This document shows positions 11,962-24,120 of a stretch of 64,000 bases of DNA, in pieces. The DNA is from Colias croceus (taxonomy: Eukaryota; Arthropoda; Insecta; Lepidoptera; Pieridae). The DNA lies in the NCBI RefSeq assembly GCF_905220415.1, contig NC_059545.1, forward strand, positions 196,001-260,000, given 5' to 3'. The notes under the pieces are model-generated. The model was not told the DNA's origin, made no database searches, and worked only from the letters and a program-made list of their open reading frames with translations. How positions within the stretch are numbered: the first letter of the stretch is position 1; every line of letters begins with the position of its first letter. Both the position numbers and the translations under genes were made by a program.

Positions 11962-14412
11962 TATTCCATAAATATGTACAGAGGGCGAACTTACAAGCGA
12001 TTTCTACCATTGTGGATGTATCTAATCACCGCAACAGTCATAAGATACATATACTCCAAGTCTTACACCTGATCCACATCAAATAGCATCATGAATCAGC
12101 AGTTCCACTCAGCAGTACGAGCGCGTTTCACACGAGCGCGCCGCGCATGCCAAGTGCGTGCGATGCTATCGGCAGACAGCCCGCCGCGCTGGGCGGTCCA
12201 TGCGCACACGCAAATTGCTGACAATATATGCTAACACTAGCAGATTGGATTGTGAATACGTTAATTGGATACGTAATGACGAATGATATCTTCGGTGGTT
12301 GAGGAGTAACTACTCATGTTAGTTCTGTTGTCTTGGCACGTATTATTGAGCGTGAGGTACACCTTCCATTAAGTTGACTGGTATCGGAATATGACTCAAA
12401 TTCAAATATCTATGCATTTATGCTTTGAAGAATTCGTAACACCTCACAATACAGTTTCAGAATGCTCATCTCATGGCTTCCTTTATGACTCTTTTGGATG
12501 TGAAGCGACTTTAAAATCACTCCCATACCTACTGCATAATCTGATTATGCATATAAATACATCCCACTGCATTAAATTTCACTTGTTATTTGTTAACAAG
12601 ACGCTAGTCCTCATAAAAAACGTCAGTCGAATGGACCTGTGACTTCTTTAAGAAATATAATAAGAAATTAATAAGATAATTGCAGTTCTTGCTTGTTAGA
12701 TGGATAGGACTGATTGATATATGAATGAGTGCTGACTGATCATTAAGAGCGAGAGCTTTAAGTTTTGATTACATTGCAAGATTTAAAAAAAATAGACTAG
12801 GTATATAAAATGAAAGTAAAATGATTCAAGATTGAAGTGTGTCTTTATTCATAGAGCTTTTAATTCTCCAGTCATCAAGCAAGTTGATTGCTTTTTGTTT
12901 GGTCTATAAACGGCACAACGGTCTTGTACAAGATCCCATATATAACGTTATCAATAAGAGGCTCGTCGTCACCCGCGGGATGCAGTGAAAGAGGTCATCC
13001 GTGCGAGTTGTCACGTAGACAGTCAAGTCTCTCTGGCACGTAACATGCATTGTGGCCCTACAGCCATGGCTAAATCTCCCGACTGCACGCGTGTTAGCGC
13101 TATTGTTGTACATTTACAAACTAATGAGTATTTAAACTAGCAACGCCCGGTGGTCGAAATACGACCTTCTCGGTGTGGACTCTCACTCGCGCTCCGATAT
13201 AAGACCAAAATGTAGTACGGCGCTCTTGTAATATGAAAACAATGATCTATGTATCATTGCGATAATATGTGAAGGGACACTAGGTTAAATTTAAAAAGGA
13301 GCCGTAGTACGATTTATAGTATGATAGAGATTAGTAAGATTATATGGAGATCGATAATTATTGCACGACGATGCGAAGCATCAGAGAGTGCTTTACGATC
13401 GAAAAATTTTTTTCGCCTCATTTTTGCAGCTATTCTCATTATTATAGCCTTGTTAGTTCACGGAATCAAGATATTTTGCATACTATTGTCGAGATAATTT
13501 AATGGAGATTAATCCCATACTTTTTAAAAATTGATTTACTTCAATAGAATTGGAAAAAAACACCGAAATAGGTCAAAAAATTTTCCTGTCCGTCATGTGT
13601 GAAACCTGAAAACACTATAACTTGTGAAAAAATCCATCATTTGAGTTAAATTTTTTTTTAAATATTCTAATCGACGATTGTAGGTCACTGAATGCGAATG
13701 ATTAATTAATTCAGTGTCGTTTAATTGCAATTAATAAAAAACGAAAACTACAAGACTGTATATCTATACATATATATATTTTTTATATTTTTTTATATTT
13801 CATAATTAAATGAGCATTATGAGTCGTGCACTTTTGGATTTTCCAAATAATTATTAATTTATTAAATGAGAATAGTAGGTTCCCACTATAGGCACTATAT
13901 TAGAAATTAGTTTTTCTTCAAAGTTTATACCATATACAAATAAATTTTCATTTCATTTCATTTCATTTGCAACTTGAAATATGGTATGTAAAATGTATTA
14001 TGTAATTATGTTCGTTGAATACCTACGCTATTAACAAAATGTAGTAACAACATAATATGCATAAATTATGTATCTGGGAATTAAATCAATTGGTGTCGTA
14101 AATTTTGCACAAATAACTTGCAGGGATCGATAATTTACGCAAAATCGTAACAACCTAACAGATGGATAGAAAAAAATAGGTATCTACTACTATTTTTAAA
14201 TAATTTAGTAACTCTAGGTATTTCAGTATTGATATCAAGCTTCATTTATAGCTCTATGTCAAAATAGTTGTTATTTTAATGTGAATTTTAGACTATGAAG
14301 GGACTTATAACACTCGCAAAAGATAATTTAGAATTCAACAGTGCTTATTAGAAAATTAGTTGAATGAATTAACATTTATGAATTTTTCGTATAAGATTTG
14401 TCAAGTTTGAAA
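11962..14412. other. intergenic DNA with one GC-rich patch, no gene recognised
   Basis: A CpG-rich patch at about 12115-12215 (many GCGCG units) could be regulatory. An 83-codon frame at 12391-12642 shows no recognisable domain. A (TTCAT)n microsatellite of about five units lies near 13947-13968. The rest is AT-rich with no supported feature. Confidence 0.35.
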
Positions 14413-14657
14413 TCCATACTAATATTATAAATGCGAAAGTAACTCTGTCTGTCTGTCTGTTACTCAATCACGCCTCAACTACGGAACCAATTTTCATAAA
14501 ATTTGGTATGGAGATATTTTGATACCCGAGAAAGGACATAGGCAACTTTTTATCCCGGGAAAATGACGCAATCCCGGAAATCCCACGGGAACGGGAACTA
14601 TGCGGGTTTTTCTTTGACTGCGCGGGCTAAGCCACGGGGCGGGCACCTATGACCTAG
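14413..14657 (+). mobile_element. non-autonomous Helitron-like element, Lep1 type
   Basis: Begins TCCATACTAATATTATAAAT after A and ends CTAG before T. It contains a (GTCT)n run at about 14446-14460, ACCCGAGAAAGGACATAGGC, and the CCCGGAAATCCCACGGGAAC block. The terminal hairpin has decayed. A second, different Helitron family begins 45 bp further on. Confidence 0.85.
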
Positions 14658-14702
14658 TTATAATATAATTTTACTGATCCTTGTTCTTCTACCGGTCAAT
14701 CA

Positions 14703-15023
14703 TCTATATATAAGTACATATAATAAATCTGTAGAAGGGTCAATTCTGTACATTGAAAATATTGAAAAAATAAATAGCAGGGGGTGTTACTGGATCGATA
14801 CCAAACCCAAATATGTGATTAAAAAAATGTTTGTCTGTCTGTCTGTCTGTATGTGAAGGCATCACGTGAAAACTAACGGTTCGATTTTGATGATACTTAG
14901 TATAATTATACCTTATTATCCTGGGCATAAAATAGGATACTTTTTATCCCGGAAAATACGTAGAAAAAAAAATCTTCATTTTCTTAATTTTTCCGCGCGA
15001 ACGGAGTCGCGGTCGGAAGCTAG
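14703..15023 (+). mobile_element. non-autonomous Helitron-like element, second family
   Basis: Starts A|TCTATATATAAG and ends GGAAGCTAG|T with the hairpin-like GCGCGAACGGAGTCGCGG just before the end. The 5' body, from AATAAATCTGTAGAAGGGTC through a (GTCT)n run to CCTTATTATCCTGGGCATAA, is shared with the minus-strand copy at 27527-27769. This allows a family distinct from Lep1 to be defined inside the window. No coding capacity. Confidence 0.75.
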
Positions 15024-16257
15024 TTATAAATAAAACTACAACCAAAAATCAGAATTAATGTGAGCTTTTGCATTAAAAATTATATTATTATTTAATCTAA
15101 TAGAGTAGTGCTGTAATGAGGAGTAATTAATTATGTGTTCGAGAGACAACTCGTTACGCTGATTTGTTTCACTGTTTGGTTTTGGAGAATTAGATTATAT
15201 AAGGTGATCACTACTTTAAAACTGATAAAAGCTTAAGTTTTCTGCTCTGAGAATCTGGAATTCTTTATCATCTTCAATAAAGAAAATAATGATATGTGAA
15301 ATTTAAATTAAATATAAACTATTAACACATCGAATAAATTTATTCGCAAAGCCACGCCATATTACCGTAATATGGTAATAAAATATATATTATCTTTTAT
15401 TTTCATAACTTAATTCATTACTATTCCACGCCTAACACGATAATAAAAATACATATAATGAAGCGGGAACAATCGAAACCGCAACTGTTTATAAACAAGA
15501 TTAGGTCAAAGCTCCGCCTGCGTCAAACGGACCGTCTATAATTCTATATCATGCGAGAGGCATGCCCTTCGTTTATTTGTATAGAACCGTAAGGCATGCG
15601 CCCGTTTCCGGTGTGTCATGCTCCCACGCCGGCAACCTTCGTCAAACTAACCATACAATGAACCCTCAAAACCGCAATTTGCATACATTGAACGAACTTA
15701 ACCAGCAATGTACAGCGCTCGCAATAAGTTCATCTATGTTTGGCATGTCCGGAATTGCACACGATCGGCCCATGTATTACCAAATACTTGTAACGTCTGG
15801 GTTATTGCATCGAACAGCTGCAGCGGGTGCATTGCCTGTTTCGTAGACGTGGAATACATTGAAGTTGATTGAAGAGCAGCGATGTATTGCAAAGAAGGGC
15901 TGTTAACCCTTGTCTCTAAGGCGACGAGGCTGGCTGTGACCTGATTCGTGTCGAATTGTAGCCGTATCTGGTGAGCGGTGGGCGCTCCGCGGTGACCTCC
16001 CGAGCCTTCTTGGAAAACTCGTAGAAACTTTATGCGAAAATTTAAAAAATGCAGCACACGTAGATCTGAGAGTTATTCATACGGTTGCCAAATTTGTTTA
16101 ACGTGGAGAATGATGTTATCTATAGTTTAAATTGTTAGCAGAAATTGTTAAAATCACAAAATCGTGTGATCAGAATTTTTTAAAAGAACTTTATCATAAA
16201 AGCTCATAAAGCTTAATTAACTTGTAATAGGTAACTTTAACGCACATTTATACAGAA
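15024..16257. other. intergenic DNA with two overlapping opposite open frames
   Basis: Between 15562 and 16057 the base composition is balanced and both strands stay open: 94 codons with an ATG on plus (15562-15846) and 107 codons without an ATG on minus (16057-15734). Neither shows a domain, signal peptide or convincing splice signals. They may be remnants of a repeat or an unrecognised exon; I do not call a gene. Confidence 0.3.
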
Positions 16258-16499
16258 CTAGCTGTTGCCCGCAGCTTCGCTTGCGTGGAAAAGATTTTTC
16301 ATGGTAAATAATATAAGTTTTCATCTCCTATTTTTCCCCCCTCTTAAGAGATGAATTTTCTAAAATCCTTTCTTAGGGGACGCCTACGTTATGACATCTA
16401 CCTGCATGCCAAATTTCAGCCCGATACGTCCAGTGGTTTGGGCTGTGCGTTGATAGATCACTATATCAGTCACCTTTGAGTTTTATATATATATATAGA
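16258..16499 (-). mobile_element. non-autonomous Helitron-like element, third family
   Basis: On the minus strand it starts A|TCTATATATATATATAAAAC, ends CAGCTAG|T, and carries the terminal hairpin region CACGCAAGCGAAGCTGCGGG. The internal text (GCCCAAACCACTGGACGTATC, GGCATGCAGGTAGATGTCAT) differs from the two families above. It ends exactly at A and T flanks, which fits Helitron insertion. Confidence 0.75.
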
Positions 16500-17004
16500 T
16501 ATGGTGTTAATGTTCATGATCTTAATTCCAAGTTATTTGTTTTAGAATAATTTACATTTTAATGTAATTTACTAAAAATAAATATTAAAATAATTTTTGG
16601 TTCAAAGTACAATATGGTACGAATTGTTTATTTACCATTACCTGATGAACCGTAGACAGTTTAAATTTTTAATTATGATGTATTTCTGTTGCTGCTACAA
16701 CAAATATTAAAAATTAATGTTAAGCAACGGTTTGTGTGGTCATAAATTGAATAGTTGAACATTTGGATGTGCAGACCGTACGGAAGTACCTTATTAGTTC
16801 GCGAGTCTGACTCGCACTTCAAAGATTAAATTGTTAAGGCGCAGTTAAGCACAAAACTTAGCAACATAACATTGAATTTTATTGTAAAAAAAAAACTTGG
16901 AGGGGTGTCAAGGGACACCCGGATGGAACAGAGATACACACGCACTTCGCAAGGCTTACATCTATAGCAAAAAGTGTCGTTACAACTTTTCGTCTTTATT
17001 TCTA
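16500..17004. other. intergenic DNA, no gene recognised
   Basis: No supported feature. Confidence 0.3.
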
Positions 17005-17060
17005 CGAAGTTCCTTAGCGCGTTGCTCTAGCCCCTTTTCGCAACGCGCTAAGGAACTTCG
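17005..17060. repeat. perfect 21-bp-stem hairpin
   Basis: CGAAGTTCCTTAGCGCGTTGC (17005-17025) is exactly inverted at 17040-17060, with a 14-nt loop. It is GC-rich against AT-rich surroundings and has no visible flanking duplication. Role unknown. Confidence 0.7.
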
Positions 17061-17887
17061 TTCCAAAAGAACAATTACATATCCAATCCAAATGAAGACT
17101 AAATTAAAACTTCTTTCAGCCGTACGTATACAGTCCTTTTCCGAGGTACATCGTTAAAAATCACTGCTGTAGGTTAACCGATATTGTATTGGCGGGACAG
17201 ATAATTTAGCGAGACATGTCGGTGCCTTTGACGCGATATTCGCTGCGATTTCCATAGAAGCGATGCGTAAGACACACACCTGCTTCACTTACGCTATGGG
17301 AATGTCCAATGAACGCCCTGGGATGGATCCGCATTGACTCACTCCTCAGGATCGCCTTTCACAGCAATTCGAGTCTGTCAATGTTGATACAACTAGGGGA
17401 ACGCTTCACGCCTATACGATTAGTCATAACACGATCGTTTATTTGCAGCTCATTAACGTTACAAAAGCTTTGGAGCGACCGATGAATATAATACGATGTC
17501 TTTTTCAGTTTTTATGTTCACACATTACTGATGGTAATAAACAAATAACTACAGCCTACAACTGCAACGATATAAGGACCAAATGAAGTTATAATGTAGG
17601 TGCCAATTCTGCATATCTTTTAGCCATAAATACGTAGCATAATGTAAGGTTTTCGTGATCAATTAAAGTGATCTCTTACATCATCCCATTTTCTGCTCAA
17701 TCTGCCTGTGAACTCAGAGTTTATCACTTGTATCCTTATTAATAATTAGTTAATAAAATAAGCCACATTTTATAATGAAGCGCAATTTCCTCCTTAGTAA
17801 TTGATTGCGTAGCCCCAATTTGTTGTATCATTTTGCCAACTGCTGCAAGGTTGTTTTGGAAAATGTATTTTATTTCGTTGTTTTAGA
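17061..17887. other. intergenic DNA, no gene recognised
   Basis: The stretch 17190-17420 has balanced composition and a weak inverted repeat (CGTAAG...CTTACG) but no open frame of interest. Confidence 0.3.
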
Positions 17888-18060
17888 CCACTAATATTAT
17901 AAACCTGAAAGTTTGTAAGGATTAATTTGTAAGGATGACGTTTGTTAATGTTTCTCGCGGAACGGATTTTGACGATACCGTAGTGTTGTAGCTTATGGAC
18001 TAAAATAACGCATAAGCTATAGAAATAGGTACTGGATGAAATCGCATGGGTTGCAACAGA
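17888..18060 (+). mobile_element. degenerate Helitron-like fragment
   Basis: ACTAATATTATAAACCTGAA, GAAAGTTTGTAAGGAT and CGGAACGGATTTTGACGATA follow the order of Lep1-type elements, but the CTAG end is missing and the body has diverged. Boundaries are approximate. Confidence 0.4.
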
Positions 18061-19985
18061 TTTTTCCCTTTAGATAGTTGATTGTGATTAAGGTCTATGA
18101 CTTCATTGCTTAACAGGGTTTTTACTTTTTAGTAGCCCGAGAGTTTAGTTACTATTATAATTTATTAGATCATAATATCCACTAATTAATACAATGGCAA
18201 TATATCAAAGCTATTAACCAGATTTTAAACCAAAGAAAAGTTCACCAACTACGACAAAATTAATAGTTTATTATAAAGTTAAGATATCAGATACATATAA
18301 GATATCAGTGTATGAAGAGAATCAAACGAAAAATTACTTACAACGATTTCAAATATTCCTGCATTAGCAAACGATTCCTGAGCATTTTTAATATTTCCTG
18401 GGTTTTGTTGTCTCTGTTTCTATCCCGGTATCCCTGTTGTAATCTCATCGTGAGAATACGATGTATAATAAGATTATTAGCTATAGTTTCCTTTAGATTC
18501 GTATTGTCAATCATAGGCTGGCGAGCGTTATATTAATTATGCCAGAAAGCATTCCATTTTACGATGTGTTGTAAAACTGCAGTATATAGATTGCAACTTG
18601 TACTTTAAAATTAGGTGACACATCGTCTATGAACGTGTCGACATGTCGCTCATATTTAATTTATTTAATAGTCAAGTATCCTACACACATACAGGTACCT
18701 TCATTAAGTAATTTATTTTTTCGCCAGGATGCTACTCATTCTCGAGTTACATAGGCTTTTAGTTTAGGGCTAGTTTTTAACTCTAGCCAACTCTCTGGGA
18801 GTTGGGCGAGATAGGCCTATACATAAAACGTGTTTAGAATTATCTAAGTACTATTTAAGTGTGTCTTTACTCGAAGATAGTTGCCATATAGGTAAGCTTT
18901 TAATAAGTTTATCGGTAACTTTATATGATTTTACGCCATTACAGTGACGTTCCTCATTGCTCTAACAACGTACAATTGAAACCACATTATTGAGGTTCAA
19001 TAATAACATATTGGTGATAAATTTACACCACATTTTGCAAATATCCACGCGCTTGGTGCGTGCCCATAAGCGAATGGACGAGGTGTGCGGCATTGCGGCC
19101 TGACTCAGCGGGGAACCCGAATATTGTTTTATAATTAACTGCTAAGTGATAATACCGCTATATAATTAGAAAATGTAATGCTTATGTAAATGTCATTGGA
19201 TTATAAACATAGTACAAAGTATTCACAGCGAATGATCTATATGTATTTATAGCAATGTTTCCAATTGAAAACTCTATGTTTTACTAATTATATTAGCTCA
19301 CAAAAATAACGTTTATTTTGATTGCTAATTATGCAATCATATTTTAGATAAAGAGATACCTAACTGATTTTATAAAATAATTGCCAAGTTTTCAGACATA
19401 TTGCAATGAATACCTATATCGGAAAATTTTAATAGTGTTCCTGAAAAATGTTGAATAATTTTCAATGAAGGTTCGAAACAAAATCTTTTATAAAAATTTT
19501 AGCACCTATTTGTATACGGACTTGTTGAAGTAAAGTCATCTACTTAAATTAAATTAATTTGATGAATGAACATTTTCCCCATTCATTATTTTCTGAAAGT
19601 ACCTAATTAAACTTTTACTCTAAATAAAACCAGATCTTTTTCATTTACCTACAATTATTTAACTAAATTAGATCATAATATAGCATTTCAAATTTCGTAA
19701 AAACAACATTAAAAGCAAAAATTATAGTCGAAACAAGCGGCAGGAACCTATTGATATGAATGAAAAGTAATGAATGATAATAAATGCATCGGTATGTAGG
19801 AGTCAATGACTGTGCTCATTGCGATACTTTTGCCCGCGTATTGGTTGACTTACATACTACAGTATATGTATGTTCGATACCTACTGACTCATGGGTTTCT
19901 TTGTAAATATTATGAAATATTTTGTTAATCTTCGCTGTTATAGAACCGTTGTTTTAGAATAATAAGGATTTTCTCCGGTTAATTT
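18061..19985. other. AT-rich intergenic DNA, no gene recognised
   Basis: No coding or repeat feature could be supported. Confidence 0.35.
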
Positions 19986-19986
19986 T

Positions 19987-20120
19987 GAAGTGAAACTTCT
20001 TTAGGCGCGTTGAGAGATGGTTGAGACTAAAATTTCAAGGTCGCGTCATGGCAATGCTATTATGATTCATGTCATGGAGTAAGGCGACGATTTTGAATCT
20101 TGCCAAAGAAGTTTCACTTC
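19987..20120. mobile_element. MITE of about 134 bp with 16-bp inverted termini
   Basis: GAAGTGAAACTTCTTT at 19987-20002 is inverted as AAAGAAGTTTCACTTC at 20105-20120. Each terminus is itself nearly palindromic (GAAGT-GA-AACTTC). The interior has a GGCGCGTTGAGAGATGG block and no coding capacity. Superfamily not assigned. Confidence 0.65.
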
Positions 20121-21720
20121 TGAAACGTGTGTTCGCTCTTATCTTTTTTAGATACGGCTTAAAGCTTGAATTTTTTAAGCTTTAATTTTAAGTATAACAG
20201 TGATAATAAAGCCTTCTATCATCTATATGGAACATGATTTGTGTTTATGATTTATCCTTAATTTTTATCCGACGATTTTAAGCATGATGCCTCATTTATG
20301 ACTAATTTGTGACTAATCTATAACTTTTCCGCTTCAATTATGGGGAAAAATTGAAATTTTCCCAAAAAATTGAAAATTGTTTTCAAAATAAAAGTAAGTA
20401 AGTGGAAATCACTTCACTTCCTGTTAAAAAGAAAGTAAAAACAGTTACTTGGCTAAGCTCATAGGATTATGTCATTTGCTAGTTAGGTCAAAATCAGTCA
20501 TCTCGATGCTATCACAAGAAAAAATAAACTACTGGAGGTCATGAACCCTACACAAAAACACCAATGATAAGTAACTTTTTTCCTTATTAGATCAGATCTG
20601 TTCAAGGTTGTGCAATCACAGGAGCTTACGCATACTTTGACACCGAATTTTTGTAAACGTGTAACTGTGAAAACAAAAAATTGTTGATATTCGTCAGTTA
20701 CTCATTGAATTCCAATATTGTATCATGATATTATTTTATGTTATAATGCAAATGGTACCTAGCTCCTCGCGCGGCAGACACCGCGGCGCCGGCGCGTGAC
20801 GCAACACGACGCTATGCTACGCTACGCTATGCTAATGCTATTAACCGCATTAATTTGAGCCAATTTAACTTTTGTTTGTAATGTATTGAGGTCTAAATTA
20901 GTTTAAACTGACCGCATTTTAGGCAAAAATATATAAGCCCGAGATAAATAAATAATTATGCCATTACTGATCGATTGAACTGATGACAATATCAAATAGG
21001 TATGTAGCTCAACAGAAGTGTTATGATAAACGACTTGATCTATATTTAAAATAAAAGCGAAGAGCAACTAACTCATCACATTATCTCAGAAGCAGCTGGC
21101 GTATAAAGTGGAAATTTGGTAAACATTGTAACTGGTAAGAATAAGTTTTATCATTTTATGAATATTGTAATTTCTAAGCCTAGTTTTTGAAAATGAAACA
21201 TAACCTTCATTCATTCATATAATTTTGTATTTTTGTGCCTGCAAACTGGTAGTGAGATAGATATTATGTAGGTTAAAGAAAAAATTTTACAATATTTAGA
21301 CATTAGTATCTACATATTCAATACATGCTTTACATTGAAAACTTCTGTACCAGTAGGTTTTTTTTTCTTCTGCATTCAGGGGTTTTCGCTATAAGCTGAT
21401 GTGTTTCCTGGCAATGTATGACGTGTAGAGCAAGCCATCCAGTGAGGAGAACTGCTCTTGGAATAGTAAATTTAAATTATATCGACGTTATTGATACGTC
21501 TTTTTATTACAATAAAGTCCAGTCTGGCAACACAAGATTTAATATGCTAATTATTTCCTATTTTATGTAACATATTATGTTAGTGTGGCTATGGATTTCA
21601 GCGTTAGTAGCAATCCTGGGAGCATTGCTGAGAGTTCGCAGTATAGTGTTTGGTGTCATTGTATAGTAACGAGATACTGGCACCACCCTATAGTTGAATG
21701 CCGTAAATCTGTTATTAATA
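20121..21720. other. intergenic DNA with a short GC-rich patch
   Basis: A GC-rich patch at 20765-20830 ends in CTATGCTACGCTACGCTATGCT repeats. No gene supported elsewhere. Confidence 0.3.
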
Positions 21721-22445
21721 TTAAGAGCGCTTATTCAATTTAACGCAAGTCAAAATCTCCGCGATCTATTACGATAGATCGCGGCTTGCGCTATCCTTTT
21801 ACTATGAACAGCATAGGTCCACAGGAGAGCGCCGAGCAACATGTCCTCTCTCTGGGAAGGCTCGCTGCCGACTGATTTTAATCGGGTCGCGCGCAGTGTT
21901 TTATAGTACTTTAAAAAAATTGTAGAAAAATAATAGAGGTACCTTAGTTGATTTTTTAAATTTTATCTTATAAGTAATACGTTCTTTTATTGCAATATGT
22001 ATAAATTATATTCAACTAAGTCAAATATCTTGGTGAAAATAATCATTTTGTCGAGTATAATTTCTAAAAAAATTCACATTGTTCGGATTTTAATTTCGTA
22101 AGTTAGGAGTCCAAATTAAAAAAATCTTTTAACTAACTATTTTAATAAGGATTTTTGCAGTTAGTTAAAAAAAATGTGTGTTAGATCTGTCAGCAATTTC
22201 AGATATTTTTAGCTTCGAAATTGACACTAAAAGTGAAATCAAGTAATCATCGGCTCAGTTATCTTGATGGTATTCACAAATACTGTATTAATTGAAAAAA
22301 ACTCTTAACTAACTATATAGACAATAAAATTCCCTAAAATTATTAGTAATTCATATGTTTGTAAGATAAGTGGTTGATGGACAATCTGGTTTGAAAAATC
22401 ACATATTTGAGCCAAACAGCGCACGGACCGCGTACACGGCCTTAA
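21721..22445 (+). mobile_element. 725-bp TTAA-bounded element, copy A
   Basis: Starts TTAAGAGCGCTTATTC and ends ACGGCCTTAA, so it has TTAA at both edges, the target duplication of piggyBac-type insertion. An inverted copy lies at 39485-40209. Paired coordinates sum to 61930 at both ends, and every stretch compared by eye was identical. Two perfect hairpins are inside: an 11-bp stem with TACG loop (21759-21784) and a 12-bp stem TTTTAACTAACT (22127-22170). No terminal inverted repeat and no transposase frame are visible. The assignment to a superfamily therefore rests on TTAA alone. Confidence 0.8.
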
Positions 22446-23805
22446 GAAGTTAATAGCGTATGTTGCAGTAGTGATGTTGAAGTAGGTAAATAAAACAAAT
22501 TTAACTTCACAAACCCATTATAGCATTTCGGGTTTTGTCGAATACTTGGATATATCAACATGCAAAGTAAAATAAAAACTATACTGATATAGTAAACAAG
22601 GAAAACCGCAATTATATCGGCGGCGCGTGCGACCATTTGCTGACAATGTCAAGGATCTCCAATCCGCTCGATAAACTGCCATAAACTGGTGGCATTCCTG
22701 TTGTCACGTGTTGTCTATCTGCCTGAGAAATCATAATAAAACAACATATTTATTAAAAGAATTCGTTAAATTATAGGCGTTTATATACCGGTTAAACATT
22801 GGTACAAATGACCATCAGGGGAATAACCGCTCTTTCATAGTGTATAATATTGTGTTGGATATAAATATACCAAGCTGTAGTACTAAATAATATTACATCA
22901 ATTTTACGTACTTATACGTAAATTTTCGTCCAATATACCGCAACCGCAGACCCACTAAAATCTTAATTTTGTCTTATGTATTGCTTGGCATCTTAGTCTT
23001 AAGAAAGGGACATAAATATTACAAATATATGAAGATATTTCATTTCACACATTACAACTTTAATTTTTTTTAAACGTTAAATTAGTTCCAATGAAACACA
23101 TAATTGCATTTCGAGATAGTCTAGTTCACTCGGTGTAACAACTCAAAAGTTAATTATAATATTTAAACAATTATGTAATGAAAAAAGCTTACGTTCCTCT
23201 TCCTGAAATGATGATCCGATTCAGGTATTTATTAAAACAGAAGACGTGAAAAACAACAATACATAATATACGAATATTCTATATTATGAATATTTTCACA
23301 CATAAAGCTTTTTCCCAACATCAATCTGAGACGTAAAAAGTTTAAATAGTTTTAACAACGATATGCGAGGCAATATTCATTATCTGTACCTAATCTATAT
23401 CGTAGTCAAATCGTAGTCATCAGCAGAATTCCCGCGGTTGGCGTGTGCTCAATGCATCATTGACCACAAGAACGGAACACACTTCCGAAGCACGCTCTCT
23501 CATGACTCATGTTCTTAGAAAACGCTTGCATCACGATCTATGTAATGGTTAATTAGGTAATTAGGTTCTTTTGGTAGGTGAAGGCCGCGATGTCGATGTG
23601 TTATGGATTTAATACTTTCCAACAGCGGCTTCTTTGCGTGTTTCAGGATTTTCGTAATGAAACTCAAAACTTTGGACTGTTGAAATGTTGACTGTATTGC
23701 CCTGAACTGTTAAGAACACTATTAAGAAATGTCCTATTCATTTTTTGTTTTACTACTTTTTACTAGTAGAGTAAACGCAAATTGCGAAAGCTTTCAATGT
23801 TTTGA
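22446..23805. other. intergenic DNA, no gene recognised
   Basis: No feature beyond AT-rich sequence could be supported. Confidence 0.35.
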
Positions 23806-24120
23806 AATTCAAATTCAATTTATTTATTTTAAGAATTGTGGTACAGAGATTTACAGATAATTACATATATAATAATAAAGCCTTCTTTATTCCATAACTC
23901 AAATTTTACATTTAAAATGGTGTTAGTATTATTAGTAGGTATATTATTATGCTAGTTAGTAAGTGTTAGTTTTATTGTATATTTAGTTGAGGTATGGATC
24001 TCGTTTGAGTAAAGGCCTCCTCCATTTTCTTCCAAAGATTTCTGTCTTTTCCTTTATAAATCCAATTTTTCCCCGCGACCCCTATAAAATCATCAGACCA
24101 CCTTTTGAATGAATTACATA
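23806..24120 (-). pseudogene. RTE-like LINE, C-terminal ORF and 3' end remnant
   Basis: On the minus strand, from about 24110, an open stretch reads FKRWSDDFIGVAGKNWIYKG and continues KDRNLWKKMEEAFTQ to a stop near 23978. The 'RW.DD....AG.NW....D...W..MEEAF.Q' pattern is the usual C-terminus of a common moth LINE reverse-transcriptase polyprotein. A short 3' UTR ends in an AATTGAATTTGAATTTC tail at 23806-23825. Everything upstream is missing, so it is a dead-on-arrival 5'-truncated copy. The clade (RTE-like) is recalled, not searched. Confidence 0.65.

Noticed and set aside
12391..12642. 83-codon frame
   Set aside because: No similarity or signal recognised; length is within chance expectation for a 64-kb window.
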